Below are positions 1 through 8,672 of a stretch of 64,000 bases of DNA, one piece after another. The translations under genes were made by a program, and so were the position numbers. Positions within the stretch are counted from its first letter, which is position 1, and each line of letters opens with the position of its first letter. Source of the stretch: Allotamlana fucoidanivorans (lineage in GTDB: Bacteria; Bacteroidota; Bacteroidia; Flavobacteriales; Flavobacteriaceae); NCBI RefSeq assembly GCF_006265225.1, contig NZ_VDCS01000007.1:124001-188000 (forward strand), in the 5' to 3' direction. The notes beneath the pieces were generated by a model. That model saw nothing but the letters and a program-made list of their open reading frames with translations, made no database searches and had not been told where the DNA came from.

Positions 1-3
1 CTA

Positions 4-579
4 ATGAAAAAACAAAGAATTTTGGCTTTTATGTTTGCTTTTGGCTTGCTATTCAGTGCTTGCCAATCAAAAAAAGAAGAACAAAAAGCCTATCAACCTG
101 TTAGTGCAAGCGCAATTAATCCTGAAAAAAGAGGTAAATATCTTGTTGACACCAATGGATGCCATGACTGCCACTCACCAAAAAAGTTTACAGAAAGAGG
201 TATGGAAGTAGATACTACTAGAATTTTATCTGGTCATCCTGCTAATGAAGCATTACCGCCATTTGATCCAGAAACTGCAAAATCATATATCCTTTTCTCT
301 ATAGGACTTACGTCGGCAACTGGTCCATGGGGTACTTCTTTTGCGGCTAATTTAACCCCGGATGCTACGGGTATTGGGACATGGTCTGAAGAGCAGTTCT
401 TAACCTGTATTAAAAAGGGACTTTACAAAGGTTTAGAAAACAGCAGGCCTTTATTACCTCCAATGCCGTGGGAACATTATAAAAATTTTACTAACGATGA
501 CTTAAAAGCCATCTTTGCATACCTCAAGAGTATCCCTGCTGTTGAAAATGCTGTTCCTAATAATATACCACCTCAATGA
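4..579 (+). CDS. Single-haem c-type cytochrome lipoprotein
   Basis: A 191-residue protein with a lipoprotein signal peptide (lipobox FSAC, lipid-modified Cys20), so it is probably anchored to a membrane and faces the periplasm. One haem c attachment motif is visible, CHDCH (Cys53, Cys56, His57). The rest reads as a single cytochrome c fold, with prolines and methionines near MPWEH that could include the distal ligand. The family shuttles electrons, but the partner cannot be told from the sequence. The ATG lies three bases from the window edge; the signal peptide starting right there supports it as the true start. The gene converges on nqrF and shares a terminator hairpin with it. A redox partner role for a dehydrogenase encoded upstream, outside the window, is possible but unsupported here. 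Confidence 0.85.
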   Translation: MKKQRILAFMFAFGLLFSACQSKKEEQKAYQPVSASAINPEKRGKYLVDTNGCHDCHSPKKFTERGMEVDTTRILSGHPANEALPPFDPETAKSYILFSIGLTSATGPWGTSFAANLTPDATGIGTWSEEQFLTCIKKGLYKGLENSRPLLPPMPWEHYKNFTNDDLKAIFAYLKSIPAVENAVPNNIPPQ

Positions 580-581
580 TA

Positions 582-617
582 AAAAAATCCCAACTAATTA
601 TTAGCTGGGATTTTTTT
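582..617. terminator. Shared bidirectional terminator, cytochrome / nqrF
   Basis: The arms (A)7 TCCCAACTAAT and ATTAGCTGGGA(T)7 form a stem with one mismatch, which is a G-U wobble when read on the minus strand. The A-run and T-run flanks let it work in both directions. It sits between the convergent stops at 579 and 643. Confidence 0.8.
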
Positions 618-642
618 GTATCTCATAAAATTTCAAAGGGGA

Positions 643-1962
643 TTATCCTCCAAAGTCATCAAATCGGATATTTTCATCTGGTAAACCAAAATCTTCACCC
701 ATTTTTTGAACAGCTTTGTTCATTAATGGTGGTCCACAGAAATATAACTCGATATCCTCGGGCGCATCATGCTTGCTTAGATAGTTGTCAATTACACAGT
801 TGTGAATAAATCCAACAAAACCATCACCTTCTGTATCGTTAATGTCTTTCTTCACTTTCCAGTTATCCTCTGGTAAAGGCTCAGATAGTGCTAAATAAAA
901 TTTAAAGTTAGGGAAACTATCTTCTAATTGTTTAAAGTGATCTAAATAGAATAACTCACGTTTAGAACGTCCTCCATACCAATAGGTCACTGTTCTTCCT
1001 GTTTTTAATGTTTTGAACAGATGGTATAAGTGTGAACGCATTGGTGCCATACCAGCCCCACCTCCTACGTATAACATTTCGGCATCACTCTCGTTAATGA
1101 AGAACTCACCGTAAGGTCCAGAAATGGTTACTTTATCGCCTTGTTTTCTTGAAAAAATATAAGAAGAAGCAACCCCTGGATTAACGTCCATCCAATCGTT
1201 TTTAGCACGATCCCATGGTGGTGTAGCAATACGCACGTTAAGCATAATGTCACGTCCTTCAGCTGGGTAAGAAGCCATAGAGTAGGCTCGCTCAACAGTC
1301 TCATCGTTTTTCATTACTAATGGCCATAAACCAAACTTATCCCACTCGTCCTGAAACTTATCTGGCGTTTCATGTTCTTCAGGGTGTGCCGTAATATCTA
1401 TATCTGAATATTTTACTTCACATGGTGGAATTTCAATTTGAATATAACCACCCGCCTTATAGTTCATATCTTCTGGAATACGCACCACAAATTCTTTAAT
1501 AAAAGAAGCCACGTTATAATTTCTAACTACTTCAGCTTCCCATTTCTTGATTCCAAAAACTTCTTCAGGAATAGAAATATCCATGTCTTGTTTAACTTTT
1601 ACCTGACAAGCTAAACGCGCTCCATGTTGTAATTCTTTACGTGTAAAGTGCGGCGTTTCTGTTGGAAGCGCTTCACCACCTCCTGAATTTACGTGACACT
1701 CACATTGAATACATGTACCACCACCACCACAAGCTGATGGTAAAAATATTTTTTGACTTCCTAACGTTGAAAGCAAACTTCCTCCTGAAGCCACTTCAAT
1801 CTCTTTCTCACCATTAATAGTAATTTTAACTGGCCCTGACGGTGATAATTTTTGCTTAACAAATAAAAGTAAGGCAACCAATAATAGCGTTACTACTAAA
1901 AACGCTATTACCGTTACTACGACCATTCCTGTTGTACTTGCTGCTAATATCATATTATTCAT
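643..1962 (-). CDS. nqrF: Na+-translocating NADH:quinone reductase subunit F
   Basis: NqrF is the NADH-oxidising subunit that passes electrons from NADH through FAD and a 2Fe-2S centre into the sodium pump. The 439 residues show an N-terminal membrane helix (about 9-34), a plant-ferredoxin-type domain with cluster ligands Cys78, Cys84, Cys87 and Cys119, the FAD-binding motif RAYSMASYP (225-233), and a C-terminal NADH-binding ferredoxin reductase fold with [14 protein letters not shown] and a CGPPLM segment. Length is slightly above the 405-410 of well-studied homologues because of insertions in the FAD domain. It is the last gene of nqrABCDEF; its start overlaps the end of nqrE by 8 bases, which indicates translational coupling. 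No oddities in catalytic motifs. Confidence 0.98.
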   Translation of the reverse strand: MNNMILAASTTGMVVVTVIAFLVVTLLLVALLLFVKQKLSPSGPVKITINGEKEIEVASGGSLLSTLGSQKIFLPSACGGGGTCIQCECHVNSGGGEALPTETPHFTRKELQHGARLACQVKVKQDMDISIPEEVFGIKKWEAEVVRNYNVASFIKEFVVRIPEDMNYKAGGYIQIEIPPCEVKYSDIDITAHPEEHETPDKFQDEWDKFGLWPLVMKNDETVERAYSMASYPAEGRDIMLNVRIATPPWDRAKNDWMDVNPGVASSYIFSRKQGDKVTISGPYGEFFINESDAEMLYVGGGAGMAPMRSHLYHLFKTLKTGRTVTYWYGGRSKRELFYLDHFKQLEDSFPNFKFYLALSEPLPEDNWKVKKDINDTEGDGFVGFIHNCVIDNYLSKHDAPEDIELYFCGPPLMNKAVQKMGEDFGLPDENIRFDDFGG

Positions 1963-2677
1963 TTACTTTTATGTTGTTAGCCATCTCTTTTTCGTTATCG
2001 TCTACCACTTTTTTTTCAACTTGAGCTGTTTTTTCTTCTTTAGCACCTTCATCATCCCCACCGGTTAACATACCACCAAAACTCATAAATCCTATCGCCA
2101 TTAAGCCTGTAATGATAAATGTAATGCCCAAACCTCTTAATGCAGGTGGTACATTAGAATATCTTATTTTCTCACGAATAGCTGCAATGGCTAAAATGGC
2201 TAAAAACCATCCAATACCAGAACCTATACCGTAAGTAGTTGCTAATCCTAACGTAGGTATCTCACGAGACTGCATAAACAATGATCCACCTAAAATAGCA
2301 CAGTTTACTGCAATAAGCGGTAAGAAAATCCCCAATGAGTTGTATAATGATGGAGAAAATTTCTCCACTACAATCTCTACTAACTGTACCATGGTTGCAA
2401 TAGTTGCAATAAACATGATAAAGGATAAGAAACTTAAATCGTAATCTGCATACTCAGCACCTAACCATTTACCCAAAGCACCAGGTTGTAAAAGATACTG
2501 ATCTAAAAGCCAGTTTAACGGTACTGTAATGGCTAATACAAAGATTACCGCAGCACCAAGACCTACTGCTGTACTTACTTTTTTAGACACCGCCAAGTAT
2601 GAACACATTCCTAAGAACGTGGCAAATACCATGTTGTCTATAAATATTGATTTGAAAAATAATTCTATATGTTCCAT
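1955..2677 (-). CDS. nqrE: Na+-NQR subunit E with charged C-terminal extension
   Basis: A polytopic inner-membrane subunit homologous to RnfA, with about six helices over residues 1-205. Cys25 and Cys126 match the NqrE cysteines that, with those of NqrD, hold the intramembrane iron centre. The family is usually close to 200 residues. Here about 35 extra residues follow the last helix, rich in Glu, Lys and Asp, and probably face one side of the membrane as a disordered tail. I believe such tails occur in other Bacteroidota, but I cannot check this. It overlaps nqrF by 8 bases and lies 75 bases after nqrD, the only sizeable gap in the operon. Confidence 0.97.
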   Translation of the reverse strand: MEHIELFFKSIFIDNMVFATFLGMCSYLAVSKKVSTAVGLGAAVIFVLAITVPLNWLLDQYLLQPGALGKWLGAEYADYDLSFLSFIMFIATIATMVQLVEIVVEKFSPSLYNSLGIFLPLIAVNCAILGGSLFMQSREIPTLGLATTYGIGSGIGWFLAILAIAAIREKIRYSNVPPALRGLGITFIITGLMAIGFMSFGGMLTGGDDEGAKEEKTAQVEKKVVDDNEKEMANNIKVNE

Positions 2678-2684
2678 TTTATTA

Positions 2685-2705
2685 GTTATTTGTTATGTGT
2701 TATTT
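2685..2705. repeat. Three tandem 7-base units in the nqrD-nqrE gap
   Basis: GTTATTT, GTTATGT and GTTATTT follow each other without spacing in the 75-base gap between nqrD and nqrE. This resembles short heptamer runs in AT-rich flavobacterial intergenic DNA. No function is evident. Confidence 0.6.
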
Positions 2706-2752
2706 GCTCATGGTTTTTATAAACCAAAAACCAATAACTATTAACCAATTTT

Positions 2753-3400
2753 TTAATGATCTTCTACTAATGCTTTATTTTTTGTACGTTGAATCCAAAT
2801 AATAATACCTACAACAATTAATGCCATTGGAGCTAATAACATGAACCCGTTATTCTCATAACCAAAAGCGTATAATCCAGTTTTCTCAATTGGATCTCCT
2901 AATACAGGAAAACCTAATAAGGTTCCAGCTCCTAATAGCTCTCTAAAAAACGCTACAATAATTAAAATAACACCATAACCAGCTGCATTACCTATACCAT
3001 CTAAAAATGACCTCCATGGTCCGTTACCTAAGGCAAACGCTTCAAAACGTCCCATAATAATACAGTTAGTGATAATTAAACCTACAAAAACCGAAAGTGT
3101 TTTACTTAATTCATAAGCAAAAGCTTTAAGTACTTGGTCTACTATAATAACTAAAGCCGCCACTACAATTAACTGTACAATAATTCTAATTTTTGAAGGA
3201 ATGATATTTCTCATTAAAGAAATGACTACGTTTCCTATTCCTAATACAAACAACACTGAAAAAGACATTACTATAGCTGCTTCTAACTGAGCAGTAATGG
3301 CTAAAGCAGAACATATACCTAATACCTGAATGGTAATTGGATTGTTATCTGCTAATGGATCTTTAATTAATGCTGCGTCTTTTTTTGATAAAAGTCCCAT
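2753..3400 (-). CDS. nqrD: Na+-NQR subunit D
   Basis: An integral membrane subunit of the sodium pump, 215 residues with about six transmembrane helices, homologous to RnfE and paralogous to NqrE in inverted topology. Cys30 (GICSALA) and Cys113 (TNCIIMG) correspond to the conserved cysteines that, with the pair in NqrE, bind the intramembrane iron centre on the electron path between NqrF and NqrC. Its stop is followed by the 75-base gap before nqrE; one base separates it from nqrC upstream. Length and motifs are normal for the family. Confidence 0.98.
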   Translation of the reverse strand: MGLLSKKDAALIKDPLADNNPITIQVLGICSALAITAQLEAAIVMSFSVLFVLGIGNVVISLMRNIIPSKIRIIVQLIVVAALVIIVDQVLKAFAYELSKTLSVFVGLIITNCIIMGRFEAFALGNGPWRSFLDGIGNAAGYGVILIIVAFFRELLGAGTLLGFPVLGDPIEKTGLYAFGYENNGFMLLAPMALIVVGIIIWIQRTKNKALVEDH

Positions 3401-3401
3401 A

Positions 3402-4145
3402 TTATTTCAATGTTTTAAAGTAAGGCACATACTTTTTAAGCTCAGATTTAAGCATCGCTGTAACACCGTCTCCAGTAATAGTAGCTCCAGCAATAGCATC
3501 TACCTTGTTATCTGTTTTATTTTCGTTCTTAGGATCGTTATTTCCTTTAGCAACCGTAATTCCTGCAAAGTCACCATTTTCACTTAATAGATGTTCTCCG
3601 ATGAAATCATCCATAAAATAACGTTGCTTAATATTGGCACCCAATCCAGCTGTTTCTCCTTTATGGTCAAAATAAACGCCTTGAACAACCATATCTTTAT
3701 CCATAGCAACATAGCCCCAAATAGCATCCCACAATCCTTTTCCTCTAATGGGCGCTATATAATAAGTTTGTCCATCTTTATTCCCAACAAACAAAGGTAA
3801 GCGTCTTTCTTTACCAGCTTTAGCACTAGCTTGTTCCTTTTTTACATCAATTAAATAGGCGTTTTCATCTTCAGTTACCTTATCGCCTTCTATAACCAAT
3901 TGCTTAGTAATATATTGATTGAACAACTCTGGTGCTTTATCTGTAGAAACAAAAACAGCACTAGTTTCATCATTATCATTTACACCCATAGCATAAAGGA
4001 TATTTTGTTGTTTTTCTAAACGTTGATTATTATCAATCTTTGGTCTTAATGCCGAGGCCGTAAATGCTAACAACCCACCAACAACTACCACCATTGCTAC
4101 TGCAAATAAAATGGTATATACATTTGATTCCGTCTTGTTACTCAT
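3402..4145 (-). CDS. nqrC: Na+-NQR subunit C, covalent FMN carrier
   Basis: A 247-residue subunit with one N-terminal membrane anchor (about 10-31) and a periplasmic FMN-binding domain. The flavinylation motif is DAIAGATIT (216-224); Thr222 is the expected attachment site of FMN through a phosphoester bond made by an ApbE-type flavin transferase. The canonical SGAT appears here as AGAT, which keeps the Asp, Gly, Ala and Thr that matter. GETAGLGA (163-170) is the second conserved flavin-domain motif. The gene sits 2 bases after nqrB and 1 base before nqrD, as expected for a single transcript. No apbE gene is present in the window. Confidence 0.98.
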   Translation of the reverse strand: MSNKTESNVYTILFAVAMVVVVGGLLAFTASALRPKIDNNQRLEKQQNILYAMGVNDNDETSAVFVSTDKAPELFNQYITKQLVIEGDKVTEDENAYLIDVKKEQASAKAGKERRLPLFVGNKDGQTYYIAPIRGKGLWDAIWGYVAMDKDMVVQGVYFDHKGETAGLGANIKQRYFMDDFIGEHLLSENGDFAGITVAKGNNDPKNENKTDNKVDAIAGATITGDGVTAMLKSELKKYVPYFKTLK

Positions 4146-4147
4146 GA

Positions 4148-5374
4148 TTAAGCTGTTTTAACTTTTACACGTTTTAATCTTCGTTTTACATTACCTTGAA
4201 CCACATAGTGATCAATAGTTGGTGCAAATACATTCATCAATAAAATGGCTAACATTACCCCTTCTGGATAAGCTGGATTAAACACACGTATTAGAATAGA
4301 AATAAATCCAACTAAAAACCCGTAAATCCATTTACCTCTTGTAGTTTGTGAAGCTGTAACAGGATCGGTTGCCATAAATACGGTACCAAAAGCAAAACCT
4401 CCAATTATTAAATGTTCCCAGAAAGGTGCACTCATTAAACCGTAAAACTTGCTAGATTCAGTTACAATGCCAGCCGTAGCTATTTGATTAAATATTACTC
4501 CCATGACTACAGCACCAATCACAGAAGACAACATAATTCTCCAACTACCTATTTTAGTAAAAATTAAGAATAACCCTCCTAATAAAATAAGTAATGCTGA
4601 CGTTTCCCCTACAGAACCAGGTATAAACCCTAAGAACATATCAGCAGCACTATAAGCGACATCTTTACCTTGTGCTAATGTGCCTAAAATAGTTTCTCCT
4701 GAAATAGCATCTAAGTTTTGGCCTGCTGCAATAGCTTTATCTCTTGCTACTGCTCCATGTACCCATACTTTATCTCCAGACATCCAAGTTGGATAAGCGA
4801 AGAATAAAAAGGCTCTAATGGTTAAGGCTGGATTCAAAATATTCATTCCAGTTCCACCAAAAACTTCTTTTCCTATAACCACACCAAAGGCAACAGCCAC
4901 CGCTAACATCCATAATGGAATATCTACAGGTACAATTAACGGCACTAACATACCTGTTACTAAGTACCCTTCTTCAACCTCGTGTCCCTTTAAAATGGCA
5001 AACAAAAACTCAATACCTAAACCAACACCATAGGAGATGATCACTAAAGGTAAAATTTTCCATAAACCAACCGTTAGGTTATCTAGGGTCCAAAACTCTG
5101 AACTAAAGAAACCACTAGACGCCGCTTGAATATCACCTAAAGCAAGATGATGTTGGTAACCTGCATTAAACATACCAAAAATTAAACAGGGTATCATAGC
5201 CAAGATTACCGTATTCATGGTACGCTTTAAATCGTCAGCAGCTTTAATATGAGTTCCTCCGTGCGTGGTCTCATCTGGCAAGAATAAAAAAGTGTGAATT
5301 GCCGAAAACGCAGGCAACCACTTTTTATTTTTATTCTTTACTTTAAAATCATGTAATTTATCTTTTAAACCCAT
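4148..5374 (-). CDS. nqrB: Na+-NQR subunit B, riboflavin/FMN membrane subunit
   Basis: The large membrane subunit (408 residues, about ten helices), homologous to RnfD. It carries riboflavin and a covalent FMN and forms the sodium channel and quinone site. The flavinylation motif reads DAISGETIL (222-230), so the predicted FMN threonine is Thr228. The usual Ala before Thr is Glu here. Other conserved segments are GKEVFGGTGMNILNPALT (168-185) and ATDPVTASQTTRGKW near residue 345. The start codon overlaps the nqrA stop by one base (TAATG), which is strong evidence for coupled translation. No truncation is seen. Confidence 0.98.
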   Translation of the reverse strand: MGLKDKLHDFKVKNKNKKWLPAFSAIHTFLFLPDETTHGGTHIKAADDLKRTMNTVILAMIPCLIFGMFNAGYQHHLALGDIQAASSGFFSSEFWTLDNLTVGLWKILPLVIISYGVGLGIEFLFAILKGHEVEEGYLVTGMLVPLIVPVDIPLWMLAVAVAFGVVIGKEVFGGTGMNILNPALTIRAFLFFAYPTWMSGDKVWVHGAVARDKAIAAGQNLDAISGETILGTLAQGKDVAYSAADMFLGFIPGSVGETSALLILLGGLFLIFTKIGSWRIMLSSVIGAVVMGVIFNQIATAGIVTESSKFYGLMSAPFWEHLIIGGFAFGTVFMATDPVTASQTTRGKWIYGFLVGFISILIRVFNPAYPEGVMLAILLMNVFAPTIDHYVVQGNVKRRLKRVKVKTA

Positions 5375-6729
5375 TATCCTATTTCTTTAAGCATTAAGTC
5401 TAAACCTTCTCTTATTATCTTTTGATGTGGTTGTTTAGACACACATACAAACTCTGTTAAAGCAAAATCCTCAGGAGCTACCTCATACATTCCTAAAGCT
5501 TCCATTTCATCTAAATCTTTATACAAACATGCTTTTAAAACCTGCATAGGGTAAATATCTAAAGGAAATACTTCTTCATAAGTTCCTGTAGTTACAAAAG
5601 CTCTATGCTCACCGTTAGTATTCGTATTTAAATCATACTTCTTCTTAGGATTTAACCAAGAAAACGTAAGTGCTCTTGAAACAGATATTTTATCAAAAAC
5701 AGGTTTCGTCCATCCAAAAAACTCATAATCATCACCTTCTGGAATTACAGAAATCACATTACTATAATAATCTAAGGCACCATCAGGTTTGACTTGTTTT
5801 CCTGATAAAACATTTCCAGATATTATTCTGTCATTCGCATCTTTTTCAACACCATTATCATATATCATGGTGGCTACCTCACTCCCTATTAAGGTTTTAA
5901 AGTATCTAGGTTTTTTAACAGATGAGCCTACCAAAGCTACAATACGCTCGGCATTAAACTTACCTGTTAATAGTAACTCTCCAATTATAACTAAGTCTTG
6001 CGCATTTACCGTCCAAACCACTTCACCTTTATTTACAGGATCCACTTTATTAATTAAAGTTCCAACATTTCCTGATGGGTGTGGTCCCGACACTTTGTGT
6101 ACAGTTACTCCAGATAAGCTTGCTAACGGAGAGTTAGAATTCTTACCTACAGACACATGCACCTGACCTTCAGTTAGTTTTCCTAAAGCAGATACCGCAG
6201 CTTGTAATTCAGCTTCTTTACCTTTAAGTGTAAAATCTAAATCTGCTGCTAATGGTGCACTGGCATAACCAGAGATAAAAATAGCTTTTGGCGATTTTTC
6301 TGGTTTTGCAATTACATCATACGGGCGCTGCTTAACAAATGGCCAACACCCTGAATCGAGCAAATGTGCTTTCACCTCTTCAGCATTAGCCTTGCTTACA
6401 TCTAATTTACCGTAATCTTTAAATGCTTGCGCTTTATCGGCTTCAATTTTTATGGCATCAATACGCCTTTTTGGTCCACGAACAATTTCTATCACCTTTC
6501 CTGAAACTGGTGAAACAAATTTTATGTCTTCGTTTGACTTATCATAAAACAAATACCCTCCAGCTTCAACTGAAGATCCTTCTTTTGCAATAAGTTTTGG
6601 AATAACGCCGTGAAAATCTTCTGGCCTTATAGTGATGTAGTTACTAACCACCGCTTGTTCAACAGTTTTGTCAGCTTCGCCTATAAGTTTAATGTCCAGA
6701 CCCTTTTTGATACGAATGTCTTTTGACAT
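5374..6729 (-). CDS. nqrA: Na+-NQR subunit A
   Basis: The cytoplasmic subunit that helps form the ubiquinone/menaquinone site of the sodium pump, 451 residues, usual length for the family. The N-terminal barrel-sandwich (biotinyl/lipoyl-like) region includes GGYLFYDK and FVSPVSGKVIEIVRGPKRR (about 73-90), followed by the central conserved PFVKQRPYDVIAKPEKSPKAIF segment region and the SGPHPSGNVGTLI stretch near 215. As the first gene of nqrABCDEF it has a -33/-7 flavobacterial promoter about 40 bases upstream. The pump couples NADH oxidation to Na+ export, which fits a marine organism. Confidence 0.98.
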   Translation of the reverse strand: MSKDIRIKKGLDIKLIGEADKTVEQAVVSNYITIRPEDFHGVIPKLIAKEGSSVEAGGYLFYDKSNEDIKFVSPVSGKVIEIVRGPKRRIDAIKIEADKAQAFKDYGKLDVSKANAEEVKAHLLDSGCWPFVKQRPYDVIAKPEKSPKAIFISGYASAPLAADLDFTLKGKEAELQAAVSALGKLTEGQVHVSVGKNSNSPLASLSGVTVHKVSGPHPSGNVGTLINKVDPVNKGEVVWTVNAQDLVIIGELLLTGKFNAERIVALVGSSVKKPRYFKTLIGSEVATMIYDNGVEKDANDRIISGNVLSGKQVKPDGALDYYSNVISVIPEGDDYEFFGWTKPVFDKISVSRALTFSWLNPKKKYDLNTNTNGEHRAFVTTGTYEEVFPLDIYPMQVLKACLYKDLDEMEALGMYEVAPEDFALTEFVCVSKQPHQKIIREGLDLMLKEIG

Positions 6730-6767
6730 ATTTATTTTTATTGAATTTATTTATCTAAAAATCGGTG

Positions 6768-6800
6768 CAAAAATACGAATTAAATATACAGTTATCACAA
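6768..6800 (-). promoter_or_regulatory. Probable nqr operon promoter
   Basis: On the minus strand TATTTTTG (6775-6768) matches the Bacteroidota -7 consensus TAnnTTTG, and a TTG lies at 6800-6798 with a 22-base spacer. Transcription would start about 30 bases before the nqrA ATG. This is a consensus match only. Confidence 0.55.
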
Positions 6801-6883
6801 AAAAATACTTAGTTTTTTATGCTAATTATATTTCCTAGTTTTTTAGGCATAAATTTTGTTTACATTTACCAAAACAAATTTTA

Positions 6884-8134
6884 ATGAGCCTTAAACCGTT
6901 ATTTGTTATCATTCTTTTCGCTGTTCCTTTTTCTCTTTTTCCCCAGGTTGAAGAAACAAATCCACCAGAACACATCAAGACTATTAATTTTAGAGGTACC
7001 ACAGCAGAAAATCAGTTACCCATATTAACACTTGGAGATGCAGTGATTCTTGAATTTGATGCCCTGAATGGGGAAGAAAATGATTATTACTATAAAATCA
7101 AACACTTTAATTTTGATTGGACACCGTCTCAATTGGTTCAGTCTGAATACATGGATGGATTTGATAATCAGCGCATACGCACTTATGAAAATTCGTTCAA
7201 CACCTATCAAATATACTCGCATTATATACTGACACTTCCTAACGATCAAACGAGAGGACTTAAAGTATCTGGAAATTATATGCTATATATTTACAATAGC
7301 GACGGTCAACTTGTTTTCTCTCGCAAATTTATGCTTTACGAAAACAAAGCCAACGTAGGCGTGGTTTTAAAAAGAGCTAGAGATTTAGATGTTATTGAAG
7401 AAAAACAGCGGGTTGAATTGACTATAGACTCAAACAACATGCAGCTAAACAACCCCTACCAAACTGTAAAGGCTGCTATTATTCAAAATAACAATCTAAA
7501 CACAGCGATTACCAATGTAAAACCTCAATACACGCTTGGTAATAAACTTGTCTACAAATATGATTCTGAAACCAGTTTTTGGGGAGGCAATGAATATTTC
7601 TTTTTTGAAAACAAAGACATTAGGGCAGCAAACAACAACGTTCAGTTTATTGACCTCAAAGATCTATACTATAACTACTTGTACACAAATATCATTAGAG
7701 CAAACAGACCTTACACATACAATCCTGACATTAACGGAAACTATGTTATAAATAATATAGATGCCTCAAACCCTAGTATTGAAGCAGATTATGCTTGGGT
7801 TTATTTTTCTTTAGAGGCTTCAGATGCTTTAAAAAACAAACAAGTATACATTTATGGTAGTTTTAATAATTATGCCATAGAAGACAGCAACCGTATGACT
7901 TATAATCCAGAAAGCCATAATTTTGAACACACCATGCTACTTAAACAAGGTTTTTACAACTACAAATATGTGGTAGCAGATAATAATGGGGTTATAAACG
8001 ACGGTGTTATAAGTGGTAACTTCTGGCAAACGGAAAACAACTACAAAGTATTAGTTTATTACCGTGATTTGGGAGCGCGTTATGACCGCATTATTGGTTA
8101 TGGAGAAGGCTCTTCTGTCAACATCACGAACTAA
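6884..8134 (+). CDS. Type IX secretion plug protein (DUF5103 family)
   Basis: A 416-residue exported protein with a signal peptide (about 1-22, ending in FSLFPQ). It is beta-rich and I recognise it as the DUF5103 family, described as the plug that closes the SprA translocon channel on its periplasmic side in Flavobacterium. Supporting segments are the N-terminal KTINFRGTTAENQLPI region, YYYKIKHFNFDW (about 66-77) and a C-terminal immunoglobulin/E-set-like segment VYIYGSFNNYAIEDSNRM (about 325-342) followed by LKQGFYNYKYVV. It fits with porT and a large T9SS cargo elsewhere in this window, although it is not in an operon with them. The gene stands alone, divergent from nqrA. Confidence 0.85.
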   Translation: MSLKPLFVIILFAVPFSLFPQVEETNPPEHIKTINFRGTTAENQLPILTLGDAVILEFDALNGEENDYYYKIKHFNFDWTPSQLVQSEYMDGFDNQRIRTYENSFNTYQIYSHYILTLPNDQTRGLKVSGNYMLYIYNSDGQLVFSRKFMLYENKANVGVVLKRARDLDVIEEKQRVELTIDSNNMQLNNPYQTVKAAIIQNNNLNTAITNVKPQYTLGNKLVYKYDSETSFWGGNEYFFFENKDIRAANNNVQFIDLKDLYYNYLYTNIIRANRPYTYNPDINGNYVINNIDASNPSIEADYAWVYFSLEASDALKNKQVYIYGSFNNYAIEDSNRMTYNPESHNFEHTMLLKQGFYNYKYVVADNNGVINDGVISGNFWQTENNYKVLVYYRDLGARYDRIIGYGEGSSVNITN

Positions 8135-8239
8135 AATTACCGTTTAGCTAATTTTTGTTGCATTCTTGTTAAAAATTACGTTAACCATCTAACATTTATT
8201 ATTTTAGCCACCATAAACAAATAACCCCAAAAGTAAAAC

Positions 8240-8626
8240 ATGATTCATCAGGTTACAAAAGGCATAAAAATTTCAGTAGATACAAATTTTGAAGGCTCAT
8301 TTTATAAAAACTATAAAATTCATTATGCCTTTGGTTACACCATTACTATTGAAAACCAAAGTAAAGATGCCGTTCAACTGAATGCGAGGCACTGGGAAAT
8401 ACTAGATGCTTTGAATAATGTTGAATATGTTGATGGTGACGGGGTTATAGGGAAAAAGCCTGTTATAGAACCGGGAGGATCACACACCTACAGTTCAGGA
8501 TGTTTACTAACTTCTCCTTTTGGCGCCATGCGCGGTCACTACAGTATGGTAAATTTTAGCACCACTAAAAACTTTGAAGTAACTATTCCGCTATTTAAGT
8601 TAAGTGCTCCTTTTGCTATTAATTAA
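8240..8626 (+). CDS. apaG: ApaG domain protein
   Basis: A 128-residue cytoplasmic protein covering the full ApaG domain, a fibronectin-III-like beta sandwich. Family motifs are clear: FGYTITIENQS (about 31-41), ARHWEILDA, a Gly-rich VDGDGVIGKKPVIEPGG loop, and the SGCLLTSPFGAMRGHYSM block. ApaG was named from a Co2+/Mg2+ efflux phenotype linked to apaH; its biochemical role is unsettled, and related domains occur in F-box proteins and in plants. No apaH neighbour is present. The start ATG is preceded by an A-rich leader and no Shine-Dalgarno, typical of this group. It converges on the unknown gene ending at 8673. Confidence 0.95.
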   Translation: MIHQVTKGIKISVDTNFEGSFYKNYKIHYAFGYTITIENQSKDAVQLNARHWEILDALNNVEYVDGDGVIGKKPVIEPGGSHTYSSGCLLTSPFGAMRGHYSMVNFSTTKNFEVTIPLFKLSAPFAIN

Positions 8627-8672
8627 ACCTAAACACTCATAATAACCTAGATTAATTTTTGATGATTCAAGG

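Noticed and set aside
2678-2752. Missing gene or promoter in the nqrD-nqrE gap
   Set aside because: The gap has only heptamer repeats and short AT-rich dyads; it has no -7 box on the minus strand and no coding frame.
5789-6166. Open frame of 125 codons on the plus strand within nqrA
   Set aside because: It lies entirely antisense to the well-conserved nqrA and encodes a low-complexity Ser/Thr/Pro-rich product with no family resemblance.
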